Source: Blautia massiliensis (ex Durand et al. 2017) (GTDB lineage Bacteria > Bacillota > Clostridia > Lachnospirales > Lachnospiraceae). Taken from it: DNA of 64,000 nucleotides. Both the position numbers and the translations under genes were made by a program. The notes beneath the pieces were generated by a model that was not told the DNA's origin, searched no databases, and worked only from the letters and a program-made list of their open reading frames with translations. Each line of letters starts with the position of its first letter. Position 1 is the stretch's first letter. This document shows positions 1-7,460 of the stretch, piece after piece. The stretch is taken from positions 124,001 through 188,000 of the forward strand of contig NZ_LN913006.1 in the NCBI RefSeq assembly GCF_001487165.1, written 5' to 3'.

Positions 1-634
1 CATCTTGGGCACGCAAAGCATCATGTTCTGCAATGGCATCTGCGATTTCACGATGTGTTTCAATTGTTTCTTCATGCAGAGCGCCACTGGTTGATTCGAC
101 AAATAATGGAATAGAACTGTTAATTACGGGAATCAGCCGCGGAACAACAACATTTTTGCTGCTCAGCGCGATCGCTGTATGAAATTCAATATCTTTCTGG
201 GTATGGTCCGCATGTTTTTTTAATAATGCTTCAACATCATCACAAAGTGTGGTGATTTTTTTTATATCTTTTTTATTGGCGCGGGTGGCAGCCATTGCTG
301 CAATAGAGGGTTCAAGCAGAAAACGGACTTCAAGAAGGTCATGGATCAGCTTCTGCTTGTTGCCGATAAAAGTTAATCCCAGCGGATCTTCCACCATTCC
401 CGGAGATGATGCGATATAAGTTCCGGATCCCTGACGGATCGTCACGATATTTCTGGAAGCAAGAAGCTTCATTGCCTCGCGGACAGAGCTTCTTCCGGCA
501 TTCAGACGTTCGGACAGAACCGTTTCATTAGGCAGCTTGTCTCCAGGCTGCAGATTTTCCTTTAAAATAAATGCGATGATGTCTTCCGATAATTTTTGCG
601 GAAGACTTTTTTCTTCTGATGACGAAATCATCAT
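1..634 (-). CDS. FadR-type GntR-family transcriptional regulator (3' end cut by window)
   Basis: Reading the minus strand from the ATG pair at 632-634 and 629-631 gives an open frame that runs off the window start. The first ~70 residues are a winged helix-turn-helix of the GntR family (LPNETVLSERLNAGRSSVRE), followed by the helical FCD ligand-binding domain (LLEVRFLLEPSIAAMAA, then a metal-binding-type DIEFHTAIA segment). FadR-subfamily regulators usually bind small organic acids. It is divergent from the gntP-dehydratase-kdgK-eda operon, so it is probably the local repressor of that operon; this is inferred from position. GGAG lies about 7 bases before the start. About 210 residues are visible, and the last few are missing. 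Confidence 0.88.
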   Translation of the reverse strand, partial: MMISSSEEKSLPQKLSEDIIAFILKENLQPGDKLPNETVLSERLNAGRSSVREAMKLLASRNIVTIRQGSGTYIASSPGMVEDPLGLTFIGNKQKLIHDLLEVRFLLEPSIAAMAATRANKKDIKKITTLCDDVEALLKKHADHTQKDIEFHTAIALSSKNVVVPRLIPVINSSIPLFVESTSGALHEETIETHREIADAIAEHDALRAQD

Positions 635-686
635 ATGAGTTTCTCCATTTCTATTCGTTATTTCTTTTTATATTTTCCTTATATCT

Positions 687-722
687 ATAATAATTCCTTT
701 AAACTATAATGTCAAAACGACA
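687..722 (-). promoter_or_regulatory. Promoter of the FadR-type regulator with overlapping operator-like palindrome
   Basis: On the minus strand TTGACA (715-710) and TATTAT (692-687) are separated by exactly 17 bases, a near-consensus sigma-A promoter pointing at the regulator gene. The -35 box is one arm of the inverted repeat TGTC-AAAAC-GACA (710-722), the kind of short palindrome bound by FadR-subfamily proteins, so autoregulation is likely (inference). The rest of the 635-926 gap is AT-rich. It also has a plus-strand TTGACA at 775-780, but no clear -10 at standard spacing for gntP. Confidence 0.65.
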
Positions 723-926
723 AAATACACAAAAAATAAGACGATAATTTAGATAAAATTACAGTATTGCGTTTTTGACAGAATGAATATATTATAAATA
801 CATCAGATGAATTGAAGCAAAAACAAAGAAAATCAGCACAATTCAAAAGAAAAAACAGCAGAAAGGTCAGATGTATTTAACGAAAAGTAAAACATCGGAT
901 GAATTAAGGAGGCAAAAGCAGAAAAA

Positions 927-2282
927 ATGGAAGAAACAACATTTACAGCAGATCCAATGAGATTGATGCTTGCTGCGGCAGTGGGAATTGTGATCCTGCT
1001 GGTGCTGATCATCAAATTTAAACTGCATCCGGTTCTGTCAATGATGATTTCAGCGATCATCATCGGTGCAGGTGCCGGAATGCCACTGGAAATGATCTCA
1101 GACACAGTAGAAAAAGGTGTTGGAAAGACATTACAGGGAATCGCACTTCTGGTAGGACTGGGTTCCATGTTCGGCGGAATACTGGAAGTGAGCGGAGGAG
1201 CCCAAAGAATAGCGGAAACACTGATCGACAAATTCGGTCAGAAAAAAGCCGGATGGGCATTGGGACTTACCGGACTGGTGATCGGTACAACCGTATTTTT
1301 TGAAGCAGGTGTTGTAGTACTGATCCCACTGGTATTCAGTGTTGCAAAGCAGACAAAAAAATCCACACTGTATTATGCGATTCCGCTTCTTTCAGGTCTT
1401 GCCAGCGGATATGCTTTTGTACCGCCTTCTGCGGGATCTGTACTGGTTGCCAATGCACTTGGCGTAAACCTGGGAACTATGATCATGGTTGGAGTTCCAA
1501 CTGCACTGATCTGTATGCTGGTTTCAGGAATTATCTGGGGAAATCTGGTTGGAAACAAAATTTTCACTGAACTTCCGGCCAATGTGGAAGAGATCAAAGA
1601 TGATGGAAAAGAGTTGCCGCCATTTGGTCTGGTGCTTGGCGTGATACTGATCCCGCTTGTTCTGATCCTTCTCAGTACTGTATCTAAATACATGCCAATT
1701 CCGGCAGGAATACAGAGTTTTCTCGGATTTATCGGAAAACCGTTTCTGGCACTGACTATCGCAACGCTTGCAGCAATGTATTTTCTTGGAATCCGTCGTG
1801 GCTTTACCGGTGCACAGTTAAAGAAAATACTGGATCATTCACTGAGACCGGTTGGAATGATCCTTCTGGTCATCGCCAGCGGCGGAGTGATCCGATGGAT
1901 GCTTCAGGATTCCGGCCTTGGAAATATTATCGGACCGGCCCTGGAAAAAAGCGGTCTTCCGCTGATCCTGATCGCGTTTCTGATCGCAATCCTGGTAAGG
2001 GCATCTGTGGGAAGCTCCATTGTGGCAATGACCATGGCATCAGGAATCATGGCGACTATGCCGGCAGTAATGGATACAAGCATGCTTTACAGAGCTGCTA
2101 TGTGCTGTGCGATCTGCGGTGGTGCAACTGCATTGAGTCATGTAAATGATGCCGGATTCTGGCTGGTAAGTACTTTCCTTGAGATTGACGAAAAAACGAC
2201 ATTAAAATCCTGGACAATCATGGAAACACTGATCGGTGTTACAGCACTTGTTGTAGGCTTTGTTATTTCAATTTTTGCATAG
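927..2282 (+). CDS. GntP-family gluconate/sugar-acid:H+ symporter
   Basis: A 451-residue, strongly hydrophobic protein with about 12-14 membrane segments and the family layout (GAGAGMPLEMISDTVEKGVG near residue 50, IRWMLQDSGLGNIIG and SVGSSIVAMTMASG toward the C terminus). Members import gluconate and related aldonates or 2-keto-3-deoxy acids by proton symport. The genes downstream encode a sugar-acid dehydratase, KDG kinase and KDPG aldolase, so it probably brings in the substrate for that pathway. The ATG at 927 has AAGGAGG about 14 bases upstream, which is long; an internal ATG at 957 lacks a better site. It is the first gene of a plus-strand operon ending at 6008. Confidence 0.9.
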   Translation: MEETTFTADPMRLMLAAAVGIVILLVLIIKFKLHPVLSMMISAIIIGAGAGMPLEMISDTVEKGVGKTLQGIALLVGLGSMFGGILEVSGGAQRIAETLIDKFGQKKAGWALGLTGLVIGTTVFFEAGVVVLIPLVFSVAKQTKKSTLYYAIPLLSGLASGYAFVPPSAGSVLVANALGVNLGTMIMVGVPTALICMLVSGIIWGNLVGNKIFTELPANVEEIKDDGKELPPFGLVLGVILIPLVLILLSTVSKYMPIPAGIQSFLGFIGKPFLALTIATLAAMYFLGIRRGFTGAQLKKILDHSLRPVGMILLVIASGGVIRWMLQDSGLGNIIGPALEKSGLPLILIAFLIAILVRASVGSSIVAMTMASGIMATMPAVMDTSMLYRAAMCCAICGGATALSHVNDAGFWLVSTFLEIDEKTTLKSWTIMETLIGVTALVVGFVISIFA

Positions 2283-2295
2283 GAGGCAGAGCGTA

Positions 2296-2532
2296 ATGAT
2301 AAAGATACCGGTTTATTTAAGAGACATGTATGATGCAAAGCATCTTGTACAGGCTGCATCCGGCTGCCGGAAGGATGTGGAACTGATCTGCGGAAGATAT
2401 ATCGTAGATGCAAAGTCCATGCTGGGAGTATTCAGCCTTCCTACATTTGATAATGTGGAAATCGGAGCAGAAGAAGAGGATGTAAAGGAACTTAGAGAAA
2501 AGCTGGAAAATCTGAATCTGATCAGAGAATAG
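2296..2532 (+). CDS. HPr-like protein lacking the phosphorylatable histidine
   Basis: A 78-residue protein started at the ATG at 2296 behind AGGAGG (2281-2286). It aligns without gaps with HPr from LVQAAS through VDAKSMLGVFSL, including the serine (Ser41 here, Ser46 in HPr) that HPr kinase modifies. The active-site stretch GLHARPA is not conserved: the position of His15 is Asp10 in the sequence YLRDMYDAK. It therefore cannot carry phosphate between EI and EIIA. It lies between a GntP permease and a dehydratase, 13 bases after one and 18 before the other. A regulatory role like that of Crh is possible, but this is inference from residues and position. Confidence 0.8.
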   Translation: MIKIPVYLRDMYDAKHLVQAASGCRKDVELICGRYIVDAKSMLGVFSLPTFDNVEIGAEEEDVKELREKLENLNLIRE

Positions 2533-2550
2533 GAAATGGAGGAAAAAATC

Positions 2551-4296
2551 ATGAAGTTAGTAAGTCAGGAAATGAGAAAGCTTGCACCGGAGCTTGATCC
2601 GCTGCGCCTTGGAACAGGATGGAAAAAAGAAGATCTGGGAAAGGTTCAGGTCATGGTGGAAAGCACTTATGGTGACAGCCATCCGGGAAGCGGACACCTG
2701 AACATCCTTGTGGAAGAAGTTCGTAAAGGAATCGCAGAAGAAGGTGGTTTTGGTGCACGCTATAACTGTACCGATATCTGCGATGGTGAAAGCCAGGGAA
2801 CAGACGGAATCAACTACAGCCTGGCAAGCCGTGAAATGATCGCAAACATGATCGAGATCCATGCAAATGCAACACCATTTGATGCCGGTGTATATCTTTC
2901 AAGCTGTGACAAGGGTGTACCGGGAAATCTGATCGGACTTGCAAGAGTAAATATCCCTTCCGTATTTGTTCCGGGCGGAACCATGAATGCGGGACCTGAG
3001 ATGCTGACCCTTGAGCAGCTGGGAATGTACAGTGCAAAGTTTGAGCGTGGAGAGATCGACGAAGAGAAGCTTGACTGGGCAAAATGCAATGCCTGCCCAA
3101 GCTGTGGAGCCTGCTCCTTTATCGGAACAGCTTCAACAATGCAGATCATGGCAGAGGCACTTGGACTTACACTTCCTGGTACAGCTCTGATGCCGTCAAC
3201 AAGCCCGGATCTTCTTGCTTTCGCAAGAGAGGCAGGAAGACAGGCAGTAAGGATCGCACAGATGGAAAATATGCGTCCTTCTGATATCGTAACTATGGAC
3301 AGCTTTGAGAATGCGATCCTTGTACACGCTGCAATCTCCGGAAGTACAAACTGTCTGCTTCACATTCCGGCGATCGCACATGAGTTTGGCATTGAGATCA
3401 CAGGTGATACCTTTGACAGACTGCACAGAAATGCAAGATACCTTCTGGATGTACGTCCTGCAGGACGCTGGCCTGCTGAGTGTTTCTATTATGCAGGTGG
3501 TGTACCGGCAATCATGGAGGAGATCAAGGAACATCTCCATCTGGATGTGATGACAGTTACAGGAAAGACTCTCGGAGAAAACCTTGAGGAGCTGAAGAAC
3601 AACGGATTTTATGAGAAATGCGACAAATGGCTTCAGGAATTTAACAAACGCTACAACGTAAGCCTTACAAAGGAAGATATCATCCGTCCATATGACAAGG
3701 CAATCGGAACCGACGGAAGTATCGCAGTTCTTCGTGGAAACCTTGCACCTGAGGGTGCTGTGATCAAGCACACCGCATGCCCGAAGGAAATGTTTAAATC
3801 CGTTCTCCGTGCAAGACCGTTCGACAGTGAAGAGGAGTGTCTGGATGCAGTTCTGAAGCATAAGGTCCAGAAAGGTGATGCAGTATTCATCCGTTACGAG
3901 GGACCAAAGGGAAGCGGAATGCCGGAGATGTTCTACACATCTGAGGCGATCAGCAGTGATAAAGAGCTTGGAAAGAGTATCGCACTGATCACAGACGGAC
4001 GTTTTTCCGGAGCATCTACAGGCCCTGTTATCGGACACTGCAGCCCTGAGGCTGTTGACGGTGGCCCAATCGCACTTGTTGAGGAAGGCGACCTTATTGA
4101 GATCGACGTTATGGAAAGAAAGCTGAACATCATCGGGATCGCAGGCGAAAGAAAGTCTATGGAAGAGATCGACCAGATCCTTGCCGTGAGACGTAAAAAC
4201 TGGAAGCCAAGAGAACCAAAATACAAAAAAGGCGTGCTGAGACTTTTCAGTGAGCATGCTGCAAGCCCAATGAAGGGAGCCTATCTGGAGTATTGA
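2551..4296 (+). CDS. IlvD/Edd-family dehydratase, probable sugar-acid dehydratase
   Basis: A 581-residue protein begun at the ATG at 2551, with GGAGG at 2538-2542; an upstream ATG at 2536 overlaps that site and is unlikely. Family marks are SSCDKGVPGN (Cys ~119), CNACPSCGACSF (Cys ~182-188) and ITDGRFSGASTGP, the Fe-S ligands and catalytic serine region of the dihydroxyacid/6-phosphogluconate dehydratases. The first motif, ICDGESQGTDGINYSL, departs from the usual DGIAMGHxGM, as in more distant sugar-acid dehydratases. With KDG kinase and KDPG aldolase next door, it most likely converts gluconate or a similar aldonate to 2-keto-3-deoxygluconate. A role in branched-chain amino acid synthesis is less likely because no ilv gene is near. 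Confidence 0.85.
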   Translation: MKLVSQEMRKLAPELDPLRLGTGWKKEDLGKVQVMVESTYGDSHPGSGHLNILVEEVRKGIAEEGGFGARYNCTDICDGESQGTDGINYSLASREMIANMIEIHANATPFDAGVYLSSCDKGVPGNLIGLARVNIPSVFVPGGTMNAGPEMLTLEQLGMYSAKFERGEIDEEKLDWAKCNACPSCGACSFIGTASTMQIMAEALGLTLPGTALMPSTSPDLLAFAREAGRQAVRIAQMENMRPSDIVTMDSFENAILVHAAISGSTNCLLHIPAIAHEFGIEITGDTFDRLHRNARYLLDVRPAGRWPAECFYYAGGVPAIMEEIKEHLHLDVMTVTGKTLGENLEELKNNGFYEKCDKWLQEFNKRYNVSLTKEDIIRPYDKAIGTDGSIAVLRGNLAPEGAVIKHTACPKEMFKSVLRARPFDSEEECLDAVLKHKVQKGDAVFIRYEGPKGSGMPEMFYTSEAISSDKELGKSIALITDGRFSGASTGPVIGHCSPEAVDGGPIALVEEGDLIEIDVMERKLNIIGIAGERKSMEEIDQILAVRRKNWKPREPKYKKGVLRLFSEHAASPMKGAYLEY

Positions 4297-4298
4297 TC

Positions 4299-5351
4299 AT
4301 GAAACATAAATTTATTACTCTCGGCGAGATCATGCTGCGTCTGACACCGCCGGATTATGAAAAAATCAGAACAGCAACAACCTTTGAGGCAAGATACGGG
4401 GGAAGCGAGGCGAATGTAGCCCTTTCCCTGGCAAATCTTGGAATAGATGCTTCGTTTTTTACGGTAGTTCCGGACAACAGTCTTGGAAAAAGTTCTGTAC
4501 GTATGATGAGAAGCAATGATGTGAACTGTGACAGTGTGGTTTATTCCACAGCGGAAGAAACTCCGACACACCGTCTTGGAACCTATTATCTGGAGACCGG
4601 CTACGGGATCCGCCCCAGCAAGGTAGTTTACGACAGAAAACACAGCGCTTTTTCCGAGCATGATTTCAGCAAAACAGATGTGAAAAAAATGCTGGAAGGA
4701 TATACATGGCTGCATCTGAGCGGAATCACACCTGCTCTTGGAACAAAATGCAGGGATCTGATCTTAAACTGCCTGAAGGCAGCAAAAGAAATGAACATGA
4801 CCGTAAGCTTTGACGGAAATTTCAGAAGTACGCTGTGGACCTGGGAAGAGGCCAGAGATTTCTGTACACTTTGTCTTCCATATGTAAATGTCCTTTTCGG
4901 GATCGAGCCGTACCATATCTGGAAAAATGAAGAAGACCACAGTGCAGGGGATGTAAAGGATGGAATCCCGTTTCAGCCGGATTTTGAACAGCAGGAAAAA
5001 GTGTTCCGGGCATTTGCGGACAGATATCCGAATATAAAATGCATTGCAAGACATGTCCGTTTTGCACATAGCTGCAGTGAAAACAGTCTTATGGCATATC
5101 TCTGGTTAAACGGAAAGACTTACGAAAGCAAGCGCCTGACCTTCCACATTCTTGATCGTGTCGGTGGCGGAGATGCATTTGTAAGTGGGATCATCTATGG
5201 CCTTATGAATGAGTATACACCGGAAGATACCGTGAATTTCGGTGTTGCTGCCAGTGCTGTGAAGCATACGATCCATGGTGATGGAAACATTACCGATGAT
5301 GTATCTATGATCAGACATGTGATGGAAATGAACTTTGATATAAAAAGATAA
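4299..5351 (+). CDS. kdgK: PfkB-family 2-keto-3-deoxygluconate kinase
   Basis: A 350-residue ribokinase/PfkB-fold sugar kinase. The N terminus has GEIMLRLTPP and YGGSEANVALSLANLG (sugar-binding lid region), and the C-terminal signature DRVGGGDAFVSGI contains the GGGD anion hole and catalytic Asp. It phosphorylates KDG to KDPG, the substrate of the aldolase encoded 18 bases downstream. The ATG at 4299 lies two bases after the dehydratase stop, with GGAG at 4287-4290, so translation is probably coupled. An earlier TTG at 4293 in the same frame overlaps the previous gene and is not needed. Function is assigned from family and operon; specificity for another keto-deoxy sugar is not excluded. Confidence 0.87.
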   Translation: MKHKFITLGEIMLRLTPPDYEKIRTATTFEARYGGSEANVALSLANLGIDASFFTVVPDNSLGKSSVRMMRSNDVNCDSVVYSTAEETPTHRLGTYYLETGYGIRPSKVVYDRKHSAFSEHDFSKTDVKKMLEGYTWLHLSGITPALGTKCRDLILNCLKAAKEMNMTVSFDGNFRSTLWTWEEARDFCTLCLPYVNVLFGIEPYHIWKNEEDHSAGDVKDGIPFQPDFEQQEKVFRAFADRYPNIKCIARHVRFAHSCSENSLMAYLWLNGKTYESKRLTFHILDRVGGGDAFVSGIIYGLMNEYTPEDTVNFGVAASAVKHTIHGDGNITDDVSMIRHVMEMNFDIKR

Positions 5352-5369
5352 AAAGGAAGGGAAATTCAG

Positions 5370-6008
5370 ATGAAAGAGATAGCAGAAAAATTTCAGAAAT
5401 TTTGTGTGGTTCCGGTTGTAGTGCTGGAAGATACAAAAGATGCAGTACCGTTGGCGAAGGCTCTGGTTGAGGGCGGCCTTCCATGTGCAGAGGTGACATT
5501 CCGCACAGAAGCAGCAGAAGAGTCTATCCGTCTCATGGCAGAGCAGTTCCCGGAAATGCTTGTGGGAGCAGGTACCGTACTTACAACAGAACAGGTAGAC
5601 GCGGCTGTTGGCGCCGGAGCAAAATTTATCGTAAGCCCGGGCTTTGATCCTAAGATCGTAGACTATTGTCTGGAAAAAGACATTCCTGTTTTTCCGGGAT
5701 GTATCACACCATCTGAGGTTGCGCAGGCAGTGAAAAGAGGTCTTAAGGTAGTAAAATTCTTCCCGGCAGAACCGGCAGGCGGAATTTCAATGATCAAGGC
5801 TATGGCAGCTCCTTATACAGGAATCCGTTTTATGCCTACCGGCGGGATCAATGCGAAAAACCTTGAGGACTATCTTTCCTGTGACAAAATCCTCTGCTGC
5901 GGCGGAAGCTGGATGGTAAAAGGAGATCTTGTGAAGGCAGGAGAATTTGACAAAATAAGAGAACTGACAGCAGAAGCAAAAAAGCTTGCGGATTCCATAA
6001 GAAAGTAA
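5370..6008 (+). CDS. eda: KDPG / 4-hydroxy-2-oxoglutarate aldolase
   Basis: A 212-residue class I aldolase with the family's TIM-barrel motifs: VVVLEDTKDAVPLAKAL, CAEVTFRTEAAEESI (catalytic Glu), VGAGTVLTTEQVDAA, and VKFFPAEPAGG with the Schiff-base Lys. It cleaves 2-keto-3-deoxy-6-phosphogluconate to pyruvate and glyceraldehyde-3-phosphate, completing the pathway of this operon in the cytosol. The length is normal for the family and AAGGAAGG precedes the ATG. It is the last gene of the operon and is followed by a strong hairpin terminator. Confidence 0.93.
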   Translation: MKEIAEKFQKFCVVPVVVLEDTKDAVPLAKALVEGGLPCAEVTFRTEAAEESIRLMAEQFPEMLVGAGTVLTTEQVDAAVGAGAKFIVSPGFDPKIVDYCLEKDIPVFPGCITPSEVAQAVKRGLKVVKFFPAEPAGGISMIKAMAAPYTGIRFMPTGGINAKNLEDYLSCDKILCCGGSWMVKGDLVKAGEFDKIRELTAEAKKLADSIRK

Positions 6009-6032
6009 TCAAACTTAATACACATATTCAAT

Positions 6033-6077
6033 AAAAAAAGCAGAACCCTGTACAACCAGGCAGAGTTCTGCTTTTTT
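6033..6077. terminator. Bidirectional intrinsic terminator between eda and the small membrane protein
   Basis: AAAAAAGCAGAAC pairs with GTTCTGCTTTTTT around a ~18-base loop. A-runs and T-runs on both sides let it work for eda on the plus strand and for the convergent gene on the minus strand. Confidence 0.85.
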
Positions 6078-6078
6078 G

Positions 6079-6417
6079 TCAATTATTGTGAAAATAGATC
6101 AATGAAGCAGGATCGGCAGAAGCTTTTTCCGCTTCAGCTGCCAGATCAGCTGCAGGACCCGCAGAAGGTTTCCGAAGATCCATTCGGTAAAGATAAAAGA
6201 TCCCACCGAAGAAACCGGGAATCAGTCCGGCGTATCCACCGGCACATAAGATCACAGTCAGCTTCACCATCAGTTCTGTCTGAAGTTCCAGACAAACAAG
6301 TAATCCTGCAAGAATTCCGGCTACACTCCATCCAGCTGTCAAAAGTGCAAGAAAAACAGCTGGCGCAGGGGCCTTTTTTAAATTTTGATCTAAGTGATTC
6401 CACAGTACTTTATACAT
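6079..6417 (-). CDS. Small hypothetical membrane protein
   Basis: A 112-residue protein with AGGAGG seven bases before its ATG (6415-6417) and its own promoter, so it is taken as real. Two or three hydrophobic segments are visible (AVFLALLTAGWSVAGILAGLLV, then LTVILCAGGYAGLIPGFFGGIFYLY), with a short polar, alanine-rich C-terminal tail. No family is recognised and no function is proposed. It is a single-gene unit converging on eda and divergent from the ABC transporter pair. Confidence 0.7.
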   Translation of the reverse strand: MYKVLWNHLDQNLKKAPAPAVFLALLTAGWSVAGILAGLLVCLELQTELMVKLTVILCAGGYAGLIPGFFGGIFYLYRMDLRKPSAGPAADLAAEAEKASADPASLIYFHNN

Positions 6418-6504
6418 AATCCATTCCTCCTGTTTTGCTGGAATTATACTTCTGCTGTTGTCAGCAACAGTCAGCCATAATATTGATTTCCTTTATCTGT
6501 CTGT

Positions 6505-6532
6505 ATTATAGAAAAGAAATGTAAAATACAAA
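6505..6532 (-). promoter_or_regulatory. Promoter of the small membrane protein gene
   Basis: Minus-strand TTTGTA (6532-6527) and TATAAT (6510-6505) are spaced by 16 bases, upstream of the gene starting at 6417. Confidence 0.55.
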
Positions 6533-6572
6533 TGCGCAGGAATGAAAAATCTTTGTAAAATATAAGTAGAAA

Positions 6573-6601
6573 TTGCATTTTGAATTAAGAACCGATATAC
6601 T
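6573..6601 (+). promoter_or_regulatory. Promoter of the ABC transporter pair
   Basis: TTGCAT (6573-6578) and TATACT (6596-6601) are separated by 17 bases. The same pair of boxes is used before rpsJ and queT in this window. The expected transcript starts near 6608 and leaves a ~130-nt leader. Confidence 0.7.
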
Positions 6602-6628
6602 TATAAATATAGTTATTGATAATATTCG

Positions 6629-6703
6629 ATCACAGCCGAAAACATTTTTCTACAGCTGTGATACGTGAGTGAGAGAATTAAAAGGGGGCAGATAAAAGCC
6701 CCC
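6629..6703 (+). promoter_or_regulatory. Leader RNA with two hairpins before the ABC transporter genes
   Basis: ATCACAGC (6629-6636) pairs with GCTGTGAT (6655-6662), and GGGGGC (6684-6689) pairs with GCCCCC (6698-6703), ending about 20 bases before the ribosome-binding site. Neither is followed by a T-run, so a role in mRNA stability or translation is more likely than termination. No known riboswitch family is recognised. Confidence 0.45.
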
Positions 6704-6738
6704 TGAAATCATATAGAGAGTAAAGAGGAGGGGTGGAA

Positions 6739-7452
6739 ATGGAGCATACGGAAGAATATGTGAAGCTGGAGAAGGTATCCAAAATCTATGGCTCAAAAGA
6801 AGTGAAGATCATAGCTGTGGATGAGATCAGCTTCCGGATAAAAAAAGGAGAATTTGTGGTTGTGGTAGGACCAAGCGGTGCCGGAAAGACAACGGTGCTG
6901 AATATCCTGGGCGGAATGGATAAGGCCACATCCGGCAATGTCTGGATCGATGGAAAAAATATTGCAAAATATACAGACCGGCAGCTGACCGGATACCGGC
7001 GGGAGGATATTGGATTTGTATTCCAGTTTTATAATCTGGTGCCAAATCTGACTGCATTGGAGAATGTGGAGCTTGCTCTTCAGATCTGTAAGGATCCTCT
7101 GGATGCCAGGACAGTTCTGGAGGAAGTAGGGCTGAAGGAGAGACTGACCAATTTTCCGGCACAGTTATCCGGCGGTGAGCAGCAGAGAGTTTCCATAGCC
7201 AGAGCGCTGGCGAAGAATCCAAAGCTTCTGCTCTGTGATGAACCTACAGGAGCGTTGGATTATCAGACCGGCAAGGCAATCCTGAAGCTCCTTCAGGATA
7301 CCTGCAGGGAACGGGGCATGACGGTTATTGTCATTACTCACAACTCTGCATTGACACCTATGGCTGACCGTGTGATCAAGATCAAAAACGGCAAGGTTTC
7401 CAGGATGACTGAAAATGCACATCCCACACCAGTGGAAGAGATTGAATGGTAG
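6739..7452 (+). CDS. ABC transporter ATP-binding protein, MacB/LolD type
   Basis: A 237-residue ATPase with Walker A GPSGAGKTTV, Q-loop FQFYNLVPNLTALENVELAL, signature LSGGEQQRVSIARALA, Walker B LLLCDEPTGALD and switch His in VIVITHN. The VPNLTALENVELAL motif and the paired FtsX-type permease place it in the MacB/LolD group, which powers mechanical transmission through permeases rather than classic import. The ATG at 6739 has AGAGGAGGGG seven bases upstream; an in-frame GTG at 6733 lies in the ribosome-binding site. It is nine bases from the permease gene, so the two form one operon. Confidence 0.92.
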   Translation: MEHTEEYVKLEKVSKIYGSKEVKIIAVDEISFRIKKGEFVVVVGPSGAGKTTVLNILGGMDKATSGNVWIDGKNIAKYTDRQLTGYRREDIGFVFQFYNLVPNLTALENVELALQICKDPLDARTVLEEVGLKERLTNFPAQLSGGEQQRVSIARALAKNPKLLLCDEPTGALDYQTGKAILKLLQDTCRERGMTVIVITHNSALTPMADRVIKIKNGKVSRMTENAHPTPVEEIEW

Positions 7453-7460
7453 GTGACGGA

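Noticed and set aside
3196..4257. Minus-strand open frame of 353 codons
   Set aside because: Shadow of the IlvD/Edd dehydratase, Cys/His-rich nonsense without a start signal.
2551..4296. Dihydroxyacid dehydratase of branched-chain amino acid synthesis (ilvD)
   Set aside because: Neighbouring genes are KDG kinase, KDPG aldolase and a sugar-acid permease, and no ilv or leu gene is present.
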